A stretch of DNA of 64,000 nt from Entonaema liquescens (GCA_902805475.1 CADCSX010000005.1:693501-757500), one strand, 5' to 3'. Counted from the stretch's first letter, positions 1-12,657 are shown. Translations and numbers: made by a program. Notes: generated by a model not told the origin, from the letters alone.

Positions 1-370
1 AATCCAGAAGCAGGCTATGAACAGAGTAGCCAGCATGGTTAAGATGGGACGTGGATTTTGCAGGGGCAGCCCCATATCCCATATGTTAACTATATCGGCT
101 CGCCGTGGAGGAATTCCATCTCGGGCCGGTGCATGGTAAGAGTTCATCCGATTGCTTGCGTAGTTCAGGCATCACTGTGATTTCCTTTCCAGGCACTCAT
201 GATACCCACTTGGACTTGTGATTCCATACCATACTTTATGTAGGTAGGTAGGTAGGTAGGCTGGCATCTCATAAGAACTTTGGGCAACTTATAAACTAGC
301 TTCCCCCCATCTAGGACTTTTCTCACTCTTCCGAACTGTCGTTAGCCGGAGCCGGCAAGAAACATGCGTC
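1..370. other. Upstream region with TAGG simple repeat
   Basis: No coding sequence is recognised here. Positions 241-260 are a (TAGG)n microsatellite. The stretch before position 371 is presumably the promoter and 5' leader of the RTA1-like gene, but I see no defined promoter element. Confidence 0.5.
241..260. repeat. (TAGG)5 microsatellite
   Basis: Five perfect TAGG units lie 110 bp upstream of the RTA1-like start codon. TAGGTA-type motifs recur in intergenic parts of the window (for example near 19920 and 62080), so this is probably a background simple repeat. Confidence 0.85.
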
Positions 371-1508
371 ATGGGTAGTTCTACAGATTGCGTCTCGAGC
401 CGCTGCTCGCAAGTCTTCCTCACCTACAAGCCTTCTCTCGCCGGAAGCGGAGTCTTCCTAGCCTTATTCGCCATCCTGATCCCGATAGCTTTTGCCCTGG
501 GGATCAAATACAAGAGCTCGTTTTTCTCCACGGCGGTGGTGACAGGACTTGCGTTGGAGGTGGTGGGCTACATCGGCAGGCTCCTGTTGCACAATACCCC
601 GACCGATAGGAGTGGCTTCATTCTGTTCTTGATTGGGACTATCATGGGCCCGACGTTTATCTGTGGCAGCATATTCCTTATAATACCGCAGGTTATCACC
701 GTCTACGGAGACGAGTTTCGCTCGTGGAGGCCGACCTGGTATTCTTTACTTCTCCAAGTGCTGACGGTACTATCACTTATTTTCGAGTTGGCTGGAGGAC
801 TCGTCTCGACAATTCGAGATGATCAAGAAAAAGTATGTTTCTTAAATTGCATTTGAGATGATTTAAGGGCCTAACGTCTATCTAGATTGATATAGGGGTT
901 CATATCCTCGTCGCCGGACTGGTCATCCAACTCATTGCTCTGGTTCTCGTCATCGGCCATGCTATCCTATTCGCTATTACCGTGCAGACAAGACACCATA
1001 TGTTGGACCACAAGTTTGCCGGCATATACAATAGCAGGTCTTTCAAAGCGTTTCTGTTCGGTAAGGAAAAGCGACAGCCAGATACCTACGAGATAGCACC
1101 ACGCTGACTCATACTCAACGAATAGCATTTACATTCGCGATTCTTCTACTCGTCGTCCGAACAGCCTATCGAATCGTTGCGGTCGCTGAAGGATACAGCA
1201 GCTCTATCGCACAATCAGAAACGTTGTTGCTGGTACTCGACGGGTTGATGGTGTTACTCGCCAATATAATACTGCTGGCATTCTTTCCGGGGCGGATTCT
1301 ACGAAACATGGGAAATGTATCGTTGCCTTCCAGATCCCCTAGGACGCCGCTTCAACCGATACGGGTGGCTCCTTATAACTTGCCATCGACTCAAAGCAGT
1401 CCGACTTATAACCAAACCAGGATCAAGTCGTCTTTGCCAGGATATTCGCCAAGAAAGTCATCACCGCTTCCTCAGCGCAATATGGTAGACAACGACGCCT
1501 TGTGGTAA
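371..1508 (+). CDS. RTA1-like seven-transmembrane protein
   Basis: Predicted 339-aa integral membrane protein of the fungal RTA1-like (lipid-translocating exporter) family, whose members are linked to resistance to toxic sterol-binding or lipid-like compounds. Three exons: 371-832, 886-1060 and 1126-1508. The introns start GTATGT and GTAAGG, and phases join cleanly (0 and 1). Several hydrophobic segments are visible. The family pattern E-x-x-GY-x-x-R appears as LEVVGYIGR near residue 60, and a second acidic loop reads VAEGY in exon 3. The C-terminal ~60 residues are hydrophilic and rich in Ser/Pro, as in many RTA1-like proteins. The start is the first ATG of the open frame and places a short extracellular N-terminus before the first membrane segment. 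The substrate cannot be read from sequence. Family assignment is strong; the specific role is inferred. Confidence 0.9.
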
Positions 1509-3994
1509 ATAAGACTAGCGTTACATGAACCTAGTTCGGAGATATCGTAAGCCCATGGTAGGATCAAGAAGATCCATCAGTGTTGCAAGAGGATATCTAA
1601 GGGGCATGCAGCGTTTCCAACCGCTGAAGGATAGGTTAACCACGATTGTTTTTGGGCGGATATTTGCCATCATTTTTATATACCCTTCATTTTAGCTGCG
1701 GATATTGCAATAGATTGGCCCCGGAGGGGCTGAGGCGTCACTCGTTAGAACATGTTTATTTTCTGTTAGGCGTACGTTCCGGCGTTGAGGATCTCCGGGA
1801 TGGGTTCGCGTTGTGGATTTAATTACCCTCTCTTTTCACAAGTCTATGATAATATCATTCTAAGTAAATTATTATTCAATAAAGTCTATTTCCATTACTC
1901 ATTTCTATTCTAAGAGAGCCTCAACTTCGTTTCTGGGTACGGCCTACGCGATGGATCTACCCCCTCGACTAAGTTACAGTTGTAGGTCTACTCTATGTAG
2001 CACCATTGGGAGGGTCTGAATACCAAGGCTGGAATCAGAGTGGCCGTACCCTAAGGCATCGTAAATGAACACTCACGAGTTAAGCTCTAGGCAAATCCAT
2101 AGTCGAATTGCTTTGAACCATTGACCAATATCTGTAACTACAATACGGTACGGACAGTAGTACATAAACAACACTCAATAACACACAAGCTAGCTACCAT
2201 GTCAAGACATCCCCTACGCAACCGCATTGTCTCCGATAAACCAGCCCACCGCAAAAAGCTTCTTTGTCCCAACCCTCGGTCCCGGGTCGAGCTATCGGCG
2301 CCGGGCAAGCCAACCGCCGTATCGGTTCGACAGAGCCCGTGTCTTGCATGTCTTGCACGCCTCTTCCTTGTCTTGACTTCCCTGGCTCTTGCCGGACAAA
2401 GAGAGACGAACACGAACCTGGTAAATGTGATACCAGGCTCATATCTCGATGTCAGAGAGTGGACTCGCTTGGCGCTGGTGATCGCAGCGGTATGGAGATC
2501 CGGGACGCTGGTCGGGATATCTGGGAGGCAGGATAGGGGCTGGTACCCTACTTTACCTAATGTAGATAAGAAAAAACCCAATGTCGGGATATTGGGCAGC
2601 ATAGGTGAGTCATTGTACCTGGCGGGTAGTTATCAAGTTGCCTAGGAGAAATTCCCCCAAGAGAAGTTCCCCTTGTGCTAGAGCTCTCCTGTAATTAGCT
2701 GGGGGGGGAAGGGGGGGGTTAGCGAACTCCATCCCTTGCGTGGAACGATGCGCCAATTATCTTCACCAAGTACCAGTGTTTATGGCGTTGGGACAGGGGA
2801 AGATGGGCCTAAGTATGCACGGTATAGAATATTTGGGCTGGAAATGATAGCGCTTAGAATAAGGCTAGGATACCTGCTGTCTGTTATTGGTGTTGGGCTG
2901 TTGACGTGTTCTGCCAACATGGCCTCATTACTTCTTCTCAGGCGGCTGGATGAACAGCCCCTATGTGCGGCCCGGTAGCTGCGTAGTGGGTAAACTTTCA
3001 CGTATGTGTCGGCTAGGCGGCTTAGTCAATACTACCCCTTTCCTGCTTAGTTAGCATTACTGTCTGCGTTAGGTACTCAAGATATGAGTACCTATAGAGT
3101 AACCCAAGACCAGGGCATTGCGTAGAGCCATATCCTGAAGTTAAGATGCAATATCATTGGTACGAAAGTAAATGCTAATACATAGCACATGCTGTATGAA
3201 GCTAGGCATTTGCACTTTACCTTTTACTGTCACTCCATGTTAGCAAGCTTGGCCTCAAACTATACTACATAAAATCCTGATATACATCCTAAACCAGTTG
3301 GGTTTAATGTTTTAACAGTGTGGTATAAGCTATGCTGAATCATAATCTCATAACGACTAGCATATAATGGCTCTCAGTCACTATAGTTATAGACGAGTAA
3401 TTATTGTAACCATAGTAGACTGATTACCTTAGGTTTCGAGTCTTCAGCCGAGTGGATGTCAGAATACAAGAGAGAACTAACCTATCAGCTTCACTTTGTC
3501 TTAATTACATTTTCTTAACGCTTACAGGTTTAGAAAGAAGTATAATCCCTTGTTCTGTGTTTGTTTTGATTCAAAAAGCTTTAACATCGAGGACAATACC
3601 TTTATCTATTGTACATTTGCTTAACCCTATACAAAGCTGTAATCGCTATCTCATTCTGTTACATGGTATTGTATGTATCTTAAGATGGCAGCAACGATTC
3701 TGTTTCGCGACAGAGTCGTTATCTCTAGAAATAGTCACTATGAAGGCATTTCAGCACAAGGTTCTACAGAACTCGTTAGGTGCTATGGAGAAGAAGTATA
3801 TAGTTCGTACATGGAACCGTGTATATTTGGTTTTGCACTCACTCATCTCATACGGATTTCATCTCATCGGTCTGCAGCTCAGCAGTGAGAAACACTCACA
3901 AGCTTTATAAGTATTCTGGATATCTACGGCGTCTTACCGTGGCATTAACAATTCAAACCTCTAAGGAAATTTCGCTTTAATATAATTAAGTAAA
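1509..3994. other. Intergenic, no recognised gene
   Basis: About 2.5 kb between the RTA1-like gene and the coiled-coil gene. Open frames at 2121-2645 (+) and 2138-2602 (-) overlap on opposite strands, lack family motifs and have no convincing gene structure. The frame at 3452-3910 is AT-rich with no recognisable domain. A G-rich run lies at 2701-2719. I see no RNA gene. Confidence 0.5.
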
Positions 3995-5926
3995 ATGGCT
4001 TCCAATAAGTTTTCAGTTCCCGCCGATACACCAAGCGCTGAAAGTTCCCAAGCTTCGGCGGCATCACCAAGGCCGTCGGGTGCAGCAGAACCTTCGACCC
4101 CTCCAAGCGCTGTGCCCTTGCCGAAATCTCCGGGTACTATGGGATCTTGGACCATGGTAAAACCTTCGGGTACGGAAGGGGTTTTAAGTATGGCAGGGCC
4201 TTCGGGTCCATCAAGCGCTGCTGGCTCATCAGGGCCTGCGATCACATTTGGAGCCTCGGGCGCCTTAAGAAACGCTGGACCAACTCCATCCGGTAATTTC
4301 CTCAGCGGATTTTCTTTACCCGACCCTGGTTTCAACCCCTTTGAAAACCATGGTGTCGCATCCCATTACAGAGCGAAGGAGCACAAGGGTGTTCTTGCTG
4401 ACGAGGATTCCGTAGAAGTGGACATAGAAACAGAGGCTGAGCGAGCAGTCGCCGACTGGGAGAAGGAAGCTGGCCGGGAAGCGACAGAGGAGGAACGCGA
4501 AGGGATGATGTCAAGAATCCGACAGATTCGTAGCGGTGAGTGGCTAGAAGGCGCGAAGACACAACTCGTTGGGAAGGCTTATGTCCCTATTGGCTGGTTC
4601 AACCGTCTCGTCGCGGAAAACGAGCGGTATATTCAGTATGTTGCCCAAAGATCTATCGAAGTAACCCAGAAGCACCGGGAAACCAATGAAAGGATAGCAC
4701 AACTGACTGAAGAGATTGACGCGTTGAAGCAGGCTAAAGAGGCTACCCTAGGGGACAAGGAGCTTGAGGCCCGGATCGAAGACCTGGAAAAGCAACTATC
4801 GGTACTCCAGGACGAGCTTCTCAAATTATCAAAGCACGCTCTGGAGCTCGAACAGGAGACGGACCTGCTCCAGGCTCAACTTGAAGAAGCTCGGAACCGC
4901 GAGGAAAGCCTTCAAGAAAAGTACGAAAGACAGAAGTCAGAGTTGAATAGTTGCTATAGGAATCTCCAGGCCCAAGAGGAGAAGGTCCAGGTCCTCGAAG
5001 AACAGCTAAGAGCAGGTCGGGCCAGAGAACAGGTTCTGAAAGATGAGAATAGGGAACTTGAAGGTCAGAACGGATCCCTGGCGGAACAACTCCAAGATTG
5101 TTTGAAGTCCAGTTCCGAGGCCTCGAACCAGGACAAAGCCGGAAAGAAGGACAAAAAAGATAAGGAGAAGGATAACAAGGCAAAGAAACCCGAGGAGCCT
5201 CCGAGCGCACCAGCTAAAGCACCCGCCATGGAAGTCCCTAGCGGCCTCGGCAATGGACCTAGAGATTTCGACACGATTAAGATCCTTCGTGAGCTTAGAG
5301 AAGCTAGGAAGACCGACGCAGAGTTAAGCGAAGTCAGCGAGGAACTCCTATCTCGATGGCTGCATAGGGTCGCCGACGCGAACAACCTCCTGGAGTTCCA
5401 CGCGGCCGTAGAGGAGGTTAAAGAAAAGGCGAACGACTTGAGGACCAGGATCGTCAAGTTCTACAGTGGTCTTGGCAATACCAACGAGGTTGTCAGCGCG
5501 GAGCAAGCACTCGACGATCTGGAGAAGCAGATTGCAGGACAGCCTGACGATCCGCTCGAGGCGCGCCTGTGGGGCCTCCAACTTGTCGTCGAGAAGCGGA
5601 TGCTCGAAACACAGCTCATGACGGAGGCCGTCAAGAATGACACCCTGAGCATGAAGGTGGAGATGGCTAAGTCTGACGAACAAGTCGACATGGAAGTGCG
5701 GATGGACTACGGCATCTACAATGATGCCGAGGTCAATAAACGGGTCAATACGGAAACCCAGGTCTTCCGCACGCAGCGTCGCGAAATGATAGCCAGACTG
5801 TTCGAGTGTGCCAACCGGTTGAGCGTGATCGCAGTTGGGTGCCCTCACGAGCCGACCGCAACAGCCATCATGGAGACGTCCGACGAATACTTGTCTCCGG
5901 TCAACTTGGCTAAGCCAAGGGCATAA
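3995..5926 (+). CDS. Long coiled-coil protein, function unknown
   Basis: Uninterrupted 643-aa frame with no visible intron. Residues 1-110 are low complexity, rich in Pro/Ser/Ala/Gly with repeated PSG and SGP motifs. Residues ~135-190 are strongly charged and end in a short conserved-looking patch (VGKAYVPIGWFNRLV). Residues ~205-370 have heptad-like Leu/Glu/Lys periodicity typical of a long parallel coiled coil. A Lys-rich linker (~380-400, KKDKKDKEKDNKAKK) follows, then a mixed helical C-terminal region without a family I can name. This architecture is common in fungal scaffold or spindle/nuclear structural proteins, but nothing identifies a partner. It is an isolated gene; the low-complexity start ATG follows an AT-rich leader with an in-frame context. 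Calling it protein-coding is secure from its length and heptad pattern; the function is not known. Confidence 0.85.
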   Translation: MASNKFSVPADTPSAESSQASAASPRPSGAAEPSTPPSAVPLPKSPGTMGSWTMVKPSGTEGVLSMAGPSGPSSAAGSSGPAITFGASGALRNAGPTPSGNFLSGFSLPDPGFNPFENHGVASHYRAKEHKGVLADEDSVEVDIETEAERAVADWEKEAGREATEEEREGMMSRIRQIRSGEWLEGAKTQLVGKAYVPIGWFNRLVAENERYIQYVAQRSIEVTQKHRETNERIAQLTEEIDALKQAKEATLGDKELEARIEDLEKQLSVLQDELLKLSKHALELEQETDLLQAQLEEARNREESLQEKYERQKSELNSCYRNLQAQEEKVQVLEEQLRAGRAREQVLKDENRELEGQNGSLAEQLQDCLKSSSEASNQDKAGKKDKKDKEKDNKAKKPEEPPSAPAKAPAMEVPSGLGNGPRDFDTIKILRELREARKTDAELSEVSEELLSRWLHRVADANNLLEFHAAVEEVKEKANDLRTRIVKFYSGLGNTNEVVSAEQALDDLEKQIAGQPDDPLEARLWGLQLVVEKRMLETQLMTEAVKNDTLSMKVEMAKSDEQVDMEVRMDYGIYNDAEVNKRVNTETQVFRTQRREMIARLFECANRLSVIAVGCPHEPTATAIMETSDEYLSPVNLAKPRA

Positions 5927-6306
5927 GGGTCACGCTAATTTCCTGGGAAAATAGCGCCTGAAAGGTTGCTCTCGCTCTCGTCTTGGACAGTAGTCCTTGT
6001 TACGCGGTCTTAATCCGGAGCGGGCAATTGCCAACATATCATAGAGCGGCCGAGTGACACCAAGATGAGGGTCGGGAAAAGTGGTACTTCATAGTTCAGC
6101 CAAGTGTTTGTGTTTGTGTGTGACGATCTTTATGATATTTCTTTAATTGTTTTCCTCGTAAGTTTAATTTTTATTAGTATAATGGTATTTATGTAATACA
6201 TTAATCGAATAATTCTTGTATACCTCTTGAAGTTTTGAACCTACATATATCTAGTGTTGAAAATGAACAATAGCATGTCGTCCGTGAGGTCATATTTCTC
6301 GGCCAT
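5927..6306. other. Downstream region of coiled-coil gene
   Basis: No gene seen. The segment around 6105-6230 becomes AT-rich and may contain the 3' end of the coiled-coil transcript, but no clear terminator or poly(A) signal can be assigned. Confidence 0.4.
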
Positions 6307-6995
6307 TCACACACGAGTGTTCCACTTCGGGCCGTTCCCGGTCGTTATGTGCTGGTTACCTCGGACATTCTCGTAGCTCTCACATAGAAATAGTGCCAAT
6401 CTTGTCGGAGTTTTCTGGAGTCCTGCAAGATCGATTTGCGCCGGCCGCTTTGATGATGCGGGGAAAACTCGCCAATGAAATATCCACGATGTAACTCGAG
6501 CTTGTTCCGAGAGCCTAGAGCAAAGAGAGCTTTGACGGACAAGGATCGCGAAACCCATGTCAAAGGGTGTCAATAGCTGCGGAGCTACATCGTTGACTCC
6601 ACGAATTCTGTGTTCCTCCTCCTTGATGTACCTGCATACCCAAAATAGATGGTTAGCTAACTCGAAGTTGGCTATACGCGGACAGAGAGCGCGATGTTTT
6701 CGACAGCGGAACATCTCTCCGTAGTTAAAAGACCGGAATTGAAATAGCGTCACAGCAGGATTGTCATATTTGCGTCCGGGAATGCATGAGGGAAACTAGG
6801 TGCAAACATTTCCTCGTTGAACACCAACGACCGGAATCTCATGAATTTCGGTTCATTCTGACCATTCAACCTCTCGCTCGTATTAACGATGTGCTCGGGT
6901 GTTTTAAGGCTTTGTCTAAACAAGCTCAACCACTTATGTAAACGTCGCATAGCCAAGAGATCCCGATATAGTAGGTTGTTTTCGACCGGGAACAT
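6307..6995 (-). pseudogene. Broken gene, 2EXR-like remnant
   Basis: Two overlapping minus-strand frames (6995-6750 and 6753-6307) look like successive parts of one protein. The first contains FRSLVFNEEMFAPSFPHAF and runs into an in-frame TGA. After it the same frame continues as RYFNSGLL, then CSAVENIALSV, and stops again at TAG. The neighbouring frame then picks up with ELANHLFWVCRYIKEEE. This order of motifs (RSL-F, a final EN-A segment, then a W-C-K-x-L/E element) resembles fungal 2EXR-domain proteins, which are expanded and of unknown function. One in-frame stop plus a frameshift point to a decayed copy. The N-terminal EXR motif itself is not recognised, so the family is a tentative reading. 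It lies alone in gene-poor DNA. Confidence 0.45.
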
Positions 6996-9900
6996 GGAAC
7001 GTAATTAATTATCGTGAGAAGTATAGTCGAGCTTAGTATTGTAGGCATGCGGGCTTCCGCTGTAACTAACGCTGATCCCACGACGTCGAAAAAGAATCAT
7101 CGAAGATTCTCAGAACCACAAGCTTTATTAATCCGGGGTAACACTTGGGAATAACCAGTGTGTTTTCATGGTTCCCCAGATTTTCGCCCGGCAGAATACG
7201 GTGGGATGTTCCCTGTGACAATATTCCTTGTGGGGTTCCAATGTAGCCTGCAGGCGTATCGACGCAAATTAATTTCTGTAAATGCATAGTTGACTCTCAC
7301 ACAGTCAAGAATGTTGTAACTAGAGGATAAATAGACGTTGGTGTATCCCAAAAAGACTTGGCGACGCACTGATGTGACGACACCATCTAAGCTGACGACT
7401 ATTATAGAAGGGATTATTTGAATAAACAGATATATCGAGGGTGGTAAGGCTGACCTTTGCATATCATGTTATTTATTGTCAAAGTGAAAGGAGTGGCCGA
7501 AGGTTATTATCAAACCAAACGCGTAATCCGACGGCACATATCGAATCATATATCCTTTTTGAACATCTGGGTCATAGGAGAATTAGTGAAGTGGGATTGC
7601 TTGCTTGGCGAAAATACTTGTATATCAGGTAAAAATGTAAGCGACTAATACACCCATCTTAGTTAGTCTCGTGGGTTTGCATCCTGTTCTTTAGCAGGGA
7701 TATCTTCGAAGTTTTGGGATCTAGATCATCGGGGAGATCGGTCAAATAGATGCGACATACTACATGACACTCTTGTAAGTACAAAGAGCCTCATGGACTA
7801 GTTTCTTAGGTAGGATGAATCTTATAGAAGACCAACGTAATCAGCCAAGAGCCAAGGTTGACCCCTGACAAAAGAAGAAGCCAACCCATGAGGGTTGAAA
7901 CGGTAGACAATGCGAACTCGTGTAATATACTAATACCGCGTACTTGACTTGCTCTTTAACGTCGACGGCGTTATAGCCTTTCTTACCTAGTCCTTTTCGG
8001 GGCTGGTGTAGATTAGATTATCAGTATCAGTTTCTTCCTTCTTGAAACTGACTGCCTAATCCGGCTTCTCGGTGAGGTAGAAATTAAGAAGCATATTAGA
8101 CGACGAGCATGTCATAACCAGGGCCTATTGTGTTAGCCGACTTGCCCGTAGGCAACTGGAGCTTGCCCGCGATAAGGTTGAAAGGTAAGTCTCCAGTGTT
8201 ACATCGATTCTCTTTGACTGCAGTGTATATTGTAGTTTGAAATGCACATAATTAAAAATCGCTTCTTGAGCCAGTAACAGTGCTTCTTCCCACGTCTTTG
8301 CTGGCTAGTCGGGATATTTTAGCCGCGGTGGGGGAAATTAGCGCTTCTTGAAGCCTTTATTGTTAGATTTGTCGCAATGCAGGTGGAACATATATAAGAG
8401 ATGTGGGCTGTTTGTTGTCTTTCACATGCTGACAAGCCGCTGACAGTATCTCGACCCGCCTGACAAATCTTTATGATTTCTAAAGATGCAAGGGAAGTGA
8501 ACTTCACGGCCTAAACGAAATATGTTCCGACCTAAAGAGATGCTTCATGCTGGCCTAAGGGCAGTGCACCGGAATTCATTAGCTCCAGGGACCTGGTAAT
8601 CAGAAAGACGCGTGGAGAATGCCAAGTGTTGAGAGTCCGAGATCACACATGTTGATTAAGCTGGCTATGACATCTCGCCTCTGTGTGAGTGTGGATATAG
8701 ATGTAGGTGGACGTTCCATGATGGTACTTCGGGCTGTGAAGCAACGCAATCCGACCCCTGGTTTCGCAACTTGGAAGACGAGGCCAACAGTGGCACATGT
8801 ATCTTAGTAATAGACCCAGCCAGGACGAATAACCATAGGTTTTTTTTTTTTCCGGGTTCCTCCATTTGATAGGTATTAAGCTTTCCTGTAGTGTTCAAAG
8901 AATCAGGCACCGTGGTAAGGGACAGCATACACTGCAGACAAGTATAATTCTTCTCGTCGTAATCTAGGGACCTACATGGTAACGGAATATCCAGATCGGT
9001 AACAAGTTGTCACTCACTGGAGGTTCGGACGGATTCGACTTTGTTCAGCGGCAGGATTACAAAATATCTACGGCGCGGATTCCTGGGAAACGCTCACAGG
9101 CACGGGGCGTTGATCCTTGTACGGAAACCCCCCACCGAAAAGTGAAGATTTTGTAAGTAGAGAATTATCAAGTCATATCCTAATCGGGATAAAAACTTGT
9201 TGACGGTTGTGAATCGTCCGGGATTTCGACAAGGTTCATCAAACTGATGTTGTTTATCCATATTATGTACCATTAACTTCCGAGAAGTAGCGAAGCTAGT
9301 TTAGGATGACGAACAAAGTTACCGTAGGTTTGGTTCCCAGGGAGAAAATAGAAGGTTGAAAAGGGAAAGAAATCAAGGAATGGGACGAATCGCAGCAAAA
9401 GCCGCTAAGGCTGCGAACCTGGAAGCATTCTAAGTGGTAGGTACCTAGATAGGTACTTCCTCCATTGGGGTTACGGAACGGTGCATTGGTTGTTGCGATT
9501 CACTAACTTCCATAGGCACTAAACTGCCCGAGTGCCCAAAAGCTTTCCAATTAAGGACCCTGTCAGTCTACTACCCTACCTAGCCCACTTTATGCGGTAC
9601 CTACTGTGGGTAACACCCTAGATCCCTGAAAGCCGGGAACCAAAATATTCTACGTATGTAGTAACATCCATTGTTACACTCACCCTCACACTCTTCATCT
9701 TCACCATCTTTACCTACTTCCACCCATTTCACACTACGTCAAACCCATCAAGTCAAACATAGTTAGGGTATCTTCAGGGTCCAGAACATCAGCCCACATA
9801 TTCTTCCTTCTCCTTCCCCGAATAATACTATAGTGCTATAGTACTATAGTACTAAACTGTCTTATTAATTCCGCCTGGTCTACAGCTCCGCCGACCGAGA

Positions 9901-10695
9901 CCTGGAAATGCAAGTAACCATGTCACTTCGGCTTCATAAGCGCAACCTTACTCCATCTACATACATCTTTCTACAGACGTCTACATACCTTAGTCACTCT
10001 CGCGAATCATAGATCGTATGAGGCTTACTGCTATACCTCCGAATGTAGTACTGTATCATCTTCACTCCAAAATGTAACAACCTCGTTACCAGGAACAGGG
10101 CCGCCTTACCAGTACCGGTGAGCCATCAAGCAAGCCCCCTGTCCGATACTGTTTGCATGCATGTAGAATTGTTAATCATGGCTCTCGTTGATGGACGAAT
10201 CAATCCCGCCGCCTATCTGGTACTTCCCCTTTAGGCATAGAGATCCATCTAATTGTAGTCTCTAACAACTATGAGAGACGATGGCCACGGACATGTGCTT
10301 CGCCAGGTTACTCGACTCCGGCTGGACTGGCGGGGGAGTTATCCATGATTTAACTCGGGCTGTGCCCGTTTACTTTTTCCTCCGAGCCAAGAAGGATTGC
10401 GTTGAGAATAGTTGATAGATTACGTCCACCTCCAAGGTGACCTATTAGCTCATCCGCCTCATCCTTTGAAGACTCTGGTTATCAGTTAACGGCTCTCCAC
10501 TCGGTCCCGATCTACTACGTACAACAAAGGTGTGCCTCAACGTAGACGCGTACCCGCGTATACTAGTGATAATACACCATACCGTTGTTATCTTATAAGA
10601 CTTATCCCCTTCGTTCGTTCTGAGATTCTTATTGTAGACCCAACTCAACGCACTGTCTAACCTATTCCGAGGCCATCACCACCTCTGCAATTACC
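6996..10695. other. Gene-poor intergenic region
   Basis: About 3.7 kb with only short frames on both strands and no recognisable domain. Frames near 7066-7462 (-) might be further decayed parts of the broken gene just to the left, but I cannot show it. A small palindromic cluster built on CTATAGTACTATAGTAC lies at about 9829-9855. The last ~500 bp presumably contain the ferric reductase promoter. Confidence 0.4.
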
Positions 10696-12657
10696 ATGAG
10701 TTCGCCAACAAACGGGTCGGGGTCAGCGGCATCTGAATCTTCTGCTGCTGCCGCTGCCGCCGCCGCTGCTGAAGCTGCATTCTACGAATATATCGAGGAA
10801 CGACAAGTCAGGAACGCGAAAGTCCTAGTACACTATGCAGCAGGACTGAGTGCCCTCATTGGCGTCTTCATTATTGCTCACTGGTTTCATTTATTGACCA
10901 TAAGACTCGGCTGGTCTCGTAACCCAATTTTCCTGCCTTTTGTTGCTATAGCAAGGTAAGCATATCTATTATGAGACATGAGTGCCTTTTTAAACTGACA
11001 ATTCCATTAAGAGTTTCAAGAAGATTATTCATACAAAGCCTACCTGGCTTTACCTCTGTTGGACATGCCGTTCTAGTGACTGCTTATGTGGCCCTTAATG
11101 TCCTTTTTAGCTTCTATGATGTCGACTGGAGCATGACTACCGACTTGTGTGCCCGGTTCGGCTGGTAAGCTACTATACCGTCGCTCTTATTTCTCGCGCT
11201 AATATGTGATGTCAGGATGGCAACGGGGAATATGGTTTTAGTAGTGTTCCTCGCTCTGAAGAACACCCCTTTGGCAATCTTTACGGCTTACTCTTATGAA
11301 CGACTCAACGGCTTACATCAAATTGCCGGATATACCACATTGCTATATACCATCTTGCATGGTGCCATCTATACGGCTTACTTTCTCGAGGAAGGGATGG
11401 TTTACGTCCTCCAACTCGATATCGTCACTGCCGGTATTATACTTGGGTTTGCCCTACTGTTCTCCGTCCTCGCCGGCATGATCCTGAGGCACATTCAGTA
11501 TGAGCTGTTCTACGTCATACATGTGGCCCTTTTTATTGTGATTGTTGTTACTATGGGTCTACACCGTCCCAACTTCAATCCCGACAAGACATTATACGCT
11601 ACCGTAATCATCGGTGCGCTATGGTTCGCCGACCGTCTTATTCGGTTCTGCAGGCTTGTATATAACAGCATCAACAATGAGGCCAATATTTACGCTCTTC
11701 CGAACGGCGGTACAAGGATAGTTCTCAAGAAGCCCCTCCTACGCGCTCGGCCTGGGAAGCATTGCTATGTTTGGCTACCACGAATTCGCGCCTTCGAAAC
11801 CCACCCTTTACTATCGTCGCTAGCGAACCGATGGAGCTTGTTATTAACACATATAGCGGGTTCACGAGGGCTCTCCATAAGTACGCTCTGAACAACCCTG
11901 GCGCAAGTCTTAAGGTCTCGGTGGAAGGTCCCTACGGCACATTACCCGACCCTATGGATTTCGATAGAGTCGTCTTGGTTGCGGGTGGCTCTGGTGCGAC
12001 TTTCACATTTGGGATGGCAGCTGATATGCTGGCACGGATGTCTGAAAATTCCAGACAGCGGGTTGACTTTATTTGGGCTGTTAAGGGTCATGGTAAGCGA
12101 ACTATTTTGAAAATTCATAGAAACATACTAATTCGCACCCAGAAAATCTAACGTGGTTTACCCAACATCTTCAGAACCTGAGCAGTCACGTTCACGCCCC
12201 TAAGATTGCTCTTAAGCTACATCTTACTAGATTCGCTCCTACATCATCTATCAACCGAGGCGACTCGGTAGACCGACGCTCGGCATCGGTAGCTTCTGCA
12301 GATATCAAACCGTCGACTCTCGAAAGGGGTGTTGAGCATTCTGCCATTAGCGCCCCCGGTTCTTCAGCCGCTACTCGGTACGAGTCCGATAAAGAAGAAA
12401 AGGATATGGGTGCAATGCACCATTTGGAGATTCCTTCAGCAGCAACAAGCACGACAATGTTACCTATCACTCATGGTCGACCTGACACAGAGGCCGAAAT
12501 CAGAGCTGCAGTAGAGTCTCTGAGCAAAGATCAACGAGTTCTCATCGCTGCTTGCGGGCCTAATAGCTTGACTAAGATGGTTCGCGACATTGGAGCTAGT
12601 TACATCAAGGTCGATGGTCCGGCAGTCGAGATTCACTGCGAACAATTTGGTTGGTGA
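10696..12657 (+). CDS. Ferric reductase (FRE/NOX-like), apparent 1-nt frameshift
   Basis: Plasma-membrane ferric/cupric reductase that passes electrons from NADPH through FAD and two hemes to extracellular metal. Exons: 10696-10955, 11012-11164, 11216-12092, 12143-12657; all phases fit. The N-terminus has a poly-Ala tract. Heme-ligand histidines sit in two helices: NGLHQIAG with TILHG, and FYVIHVALF with GLHRP. The FAD site is the HPFTIVAS-type motif, NADPH binding is VLVAGGSGATF, and the C-terminus has the usual CGPNSL. Within exon 3 the frame must shift by one base at 11804-11806: the left frame ends ...FETHP and the right begins FTIVASEP, exactly the continuous family motif. The exon lengths total 1805 nt, one short of 602 codons (~601 aa). 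A missing C in the CCC run explains this. Either an assembly error or a recent null allele. Confidence 0.88.

Noticed and set aside
2121..2645. 174-aa plus-strand frame with an overlapping 154-aa minus-strand frame
   Set aside because: Both strands are open over the same ~450 bp, no motif or splice structure is recognisable, and the composition explains the absence of stops.
3452..3910. 152-aa open frame upstream of the coiled-coil gene
   Set aside because: AT-rich, no domain, overlapping alternative frame, and no sign of conserved residues.
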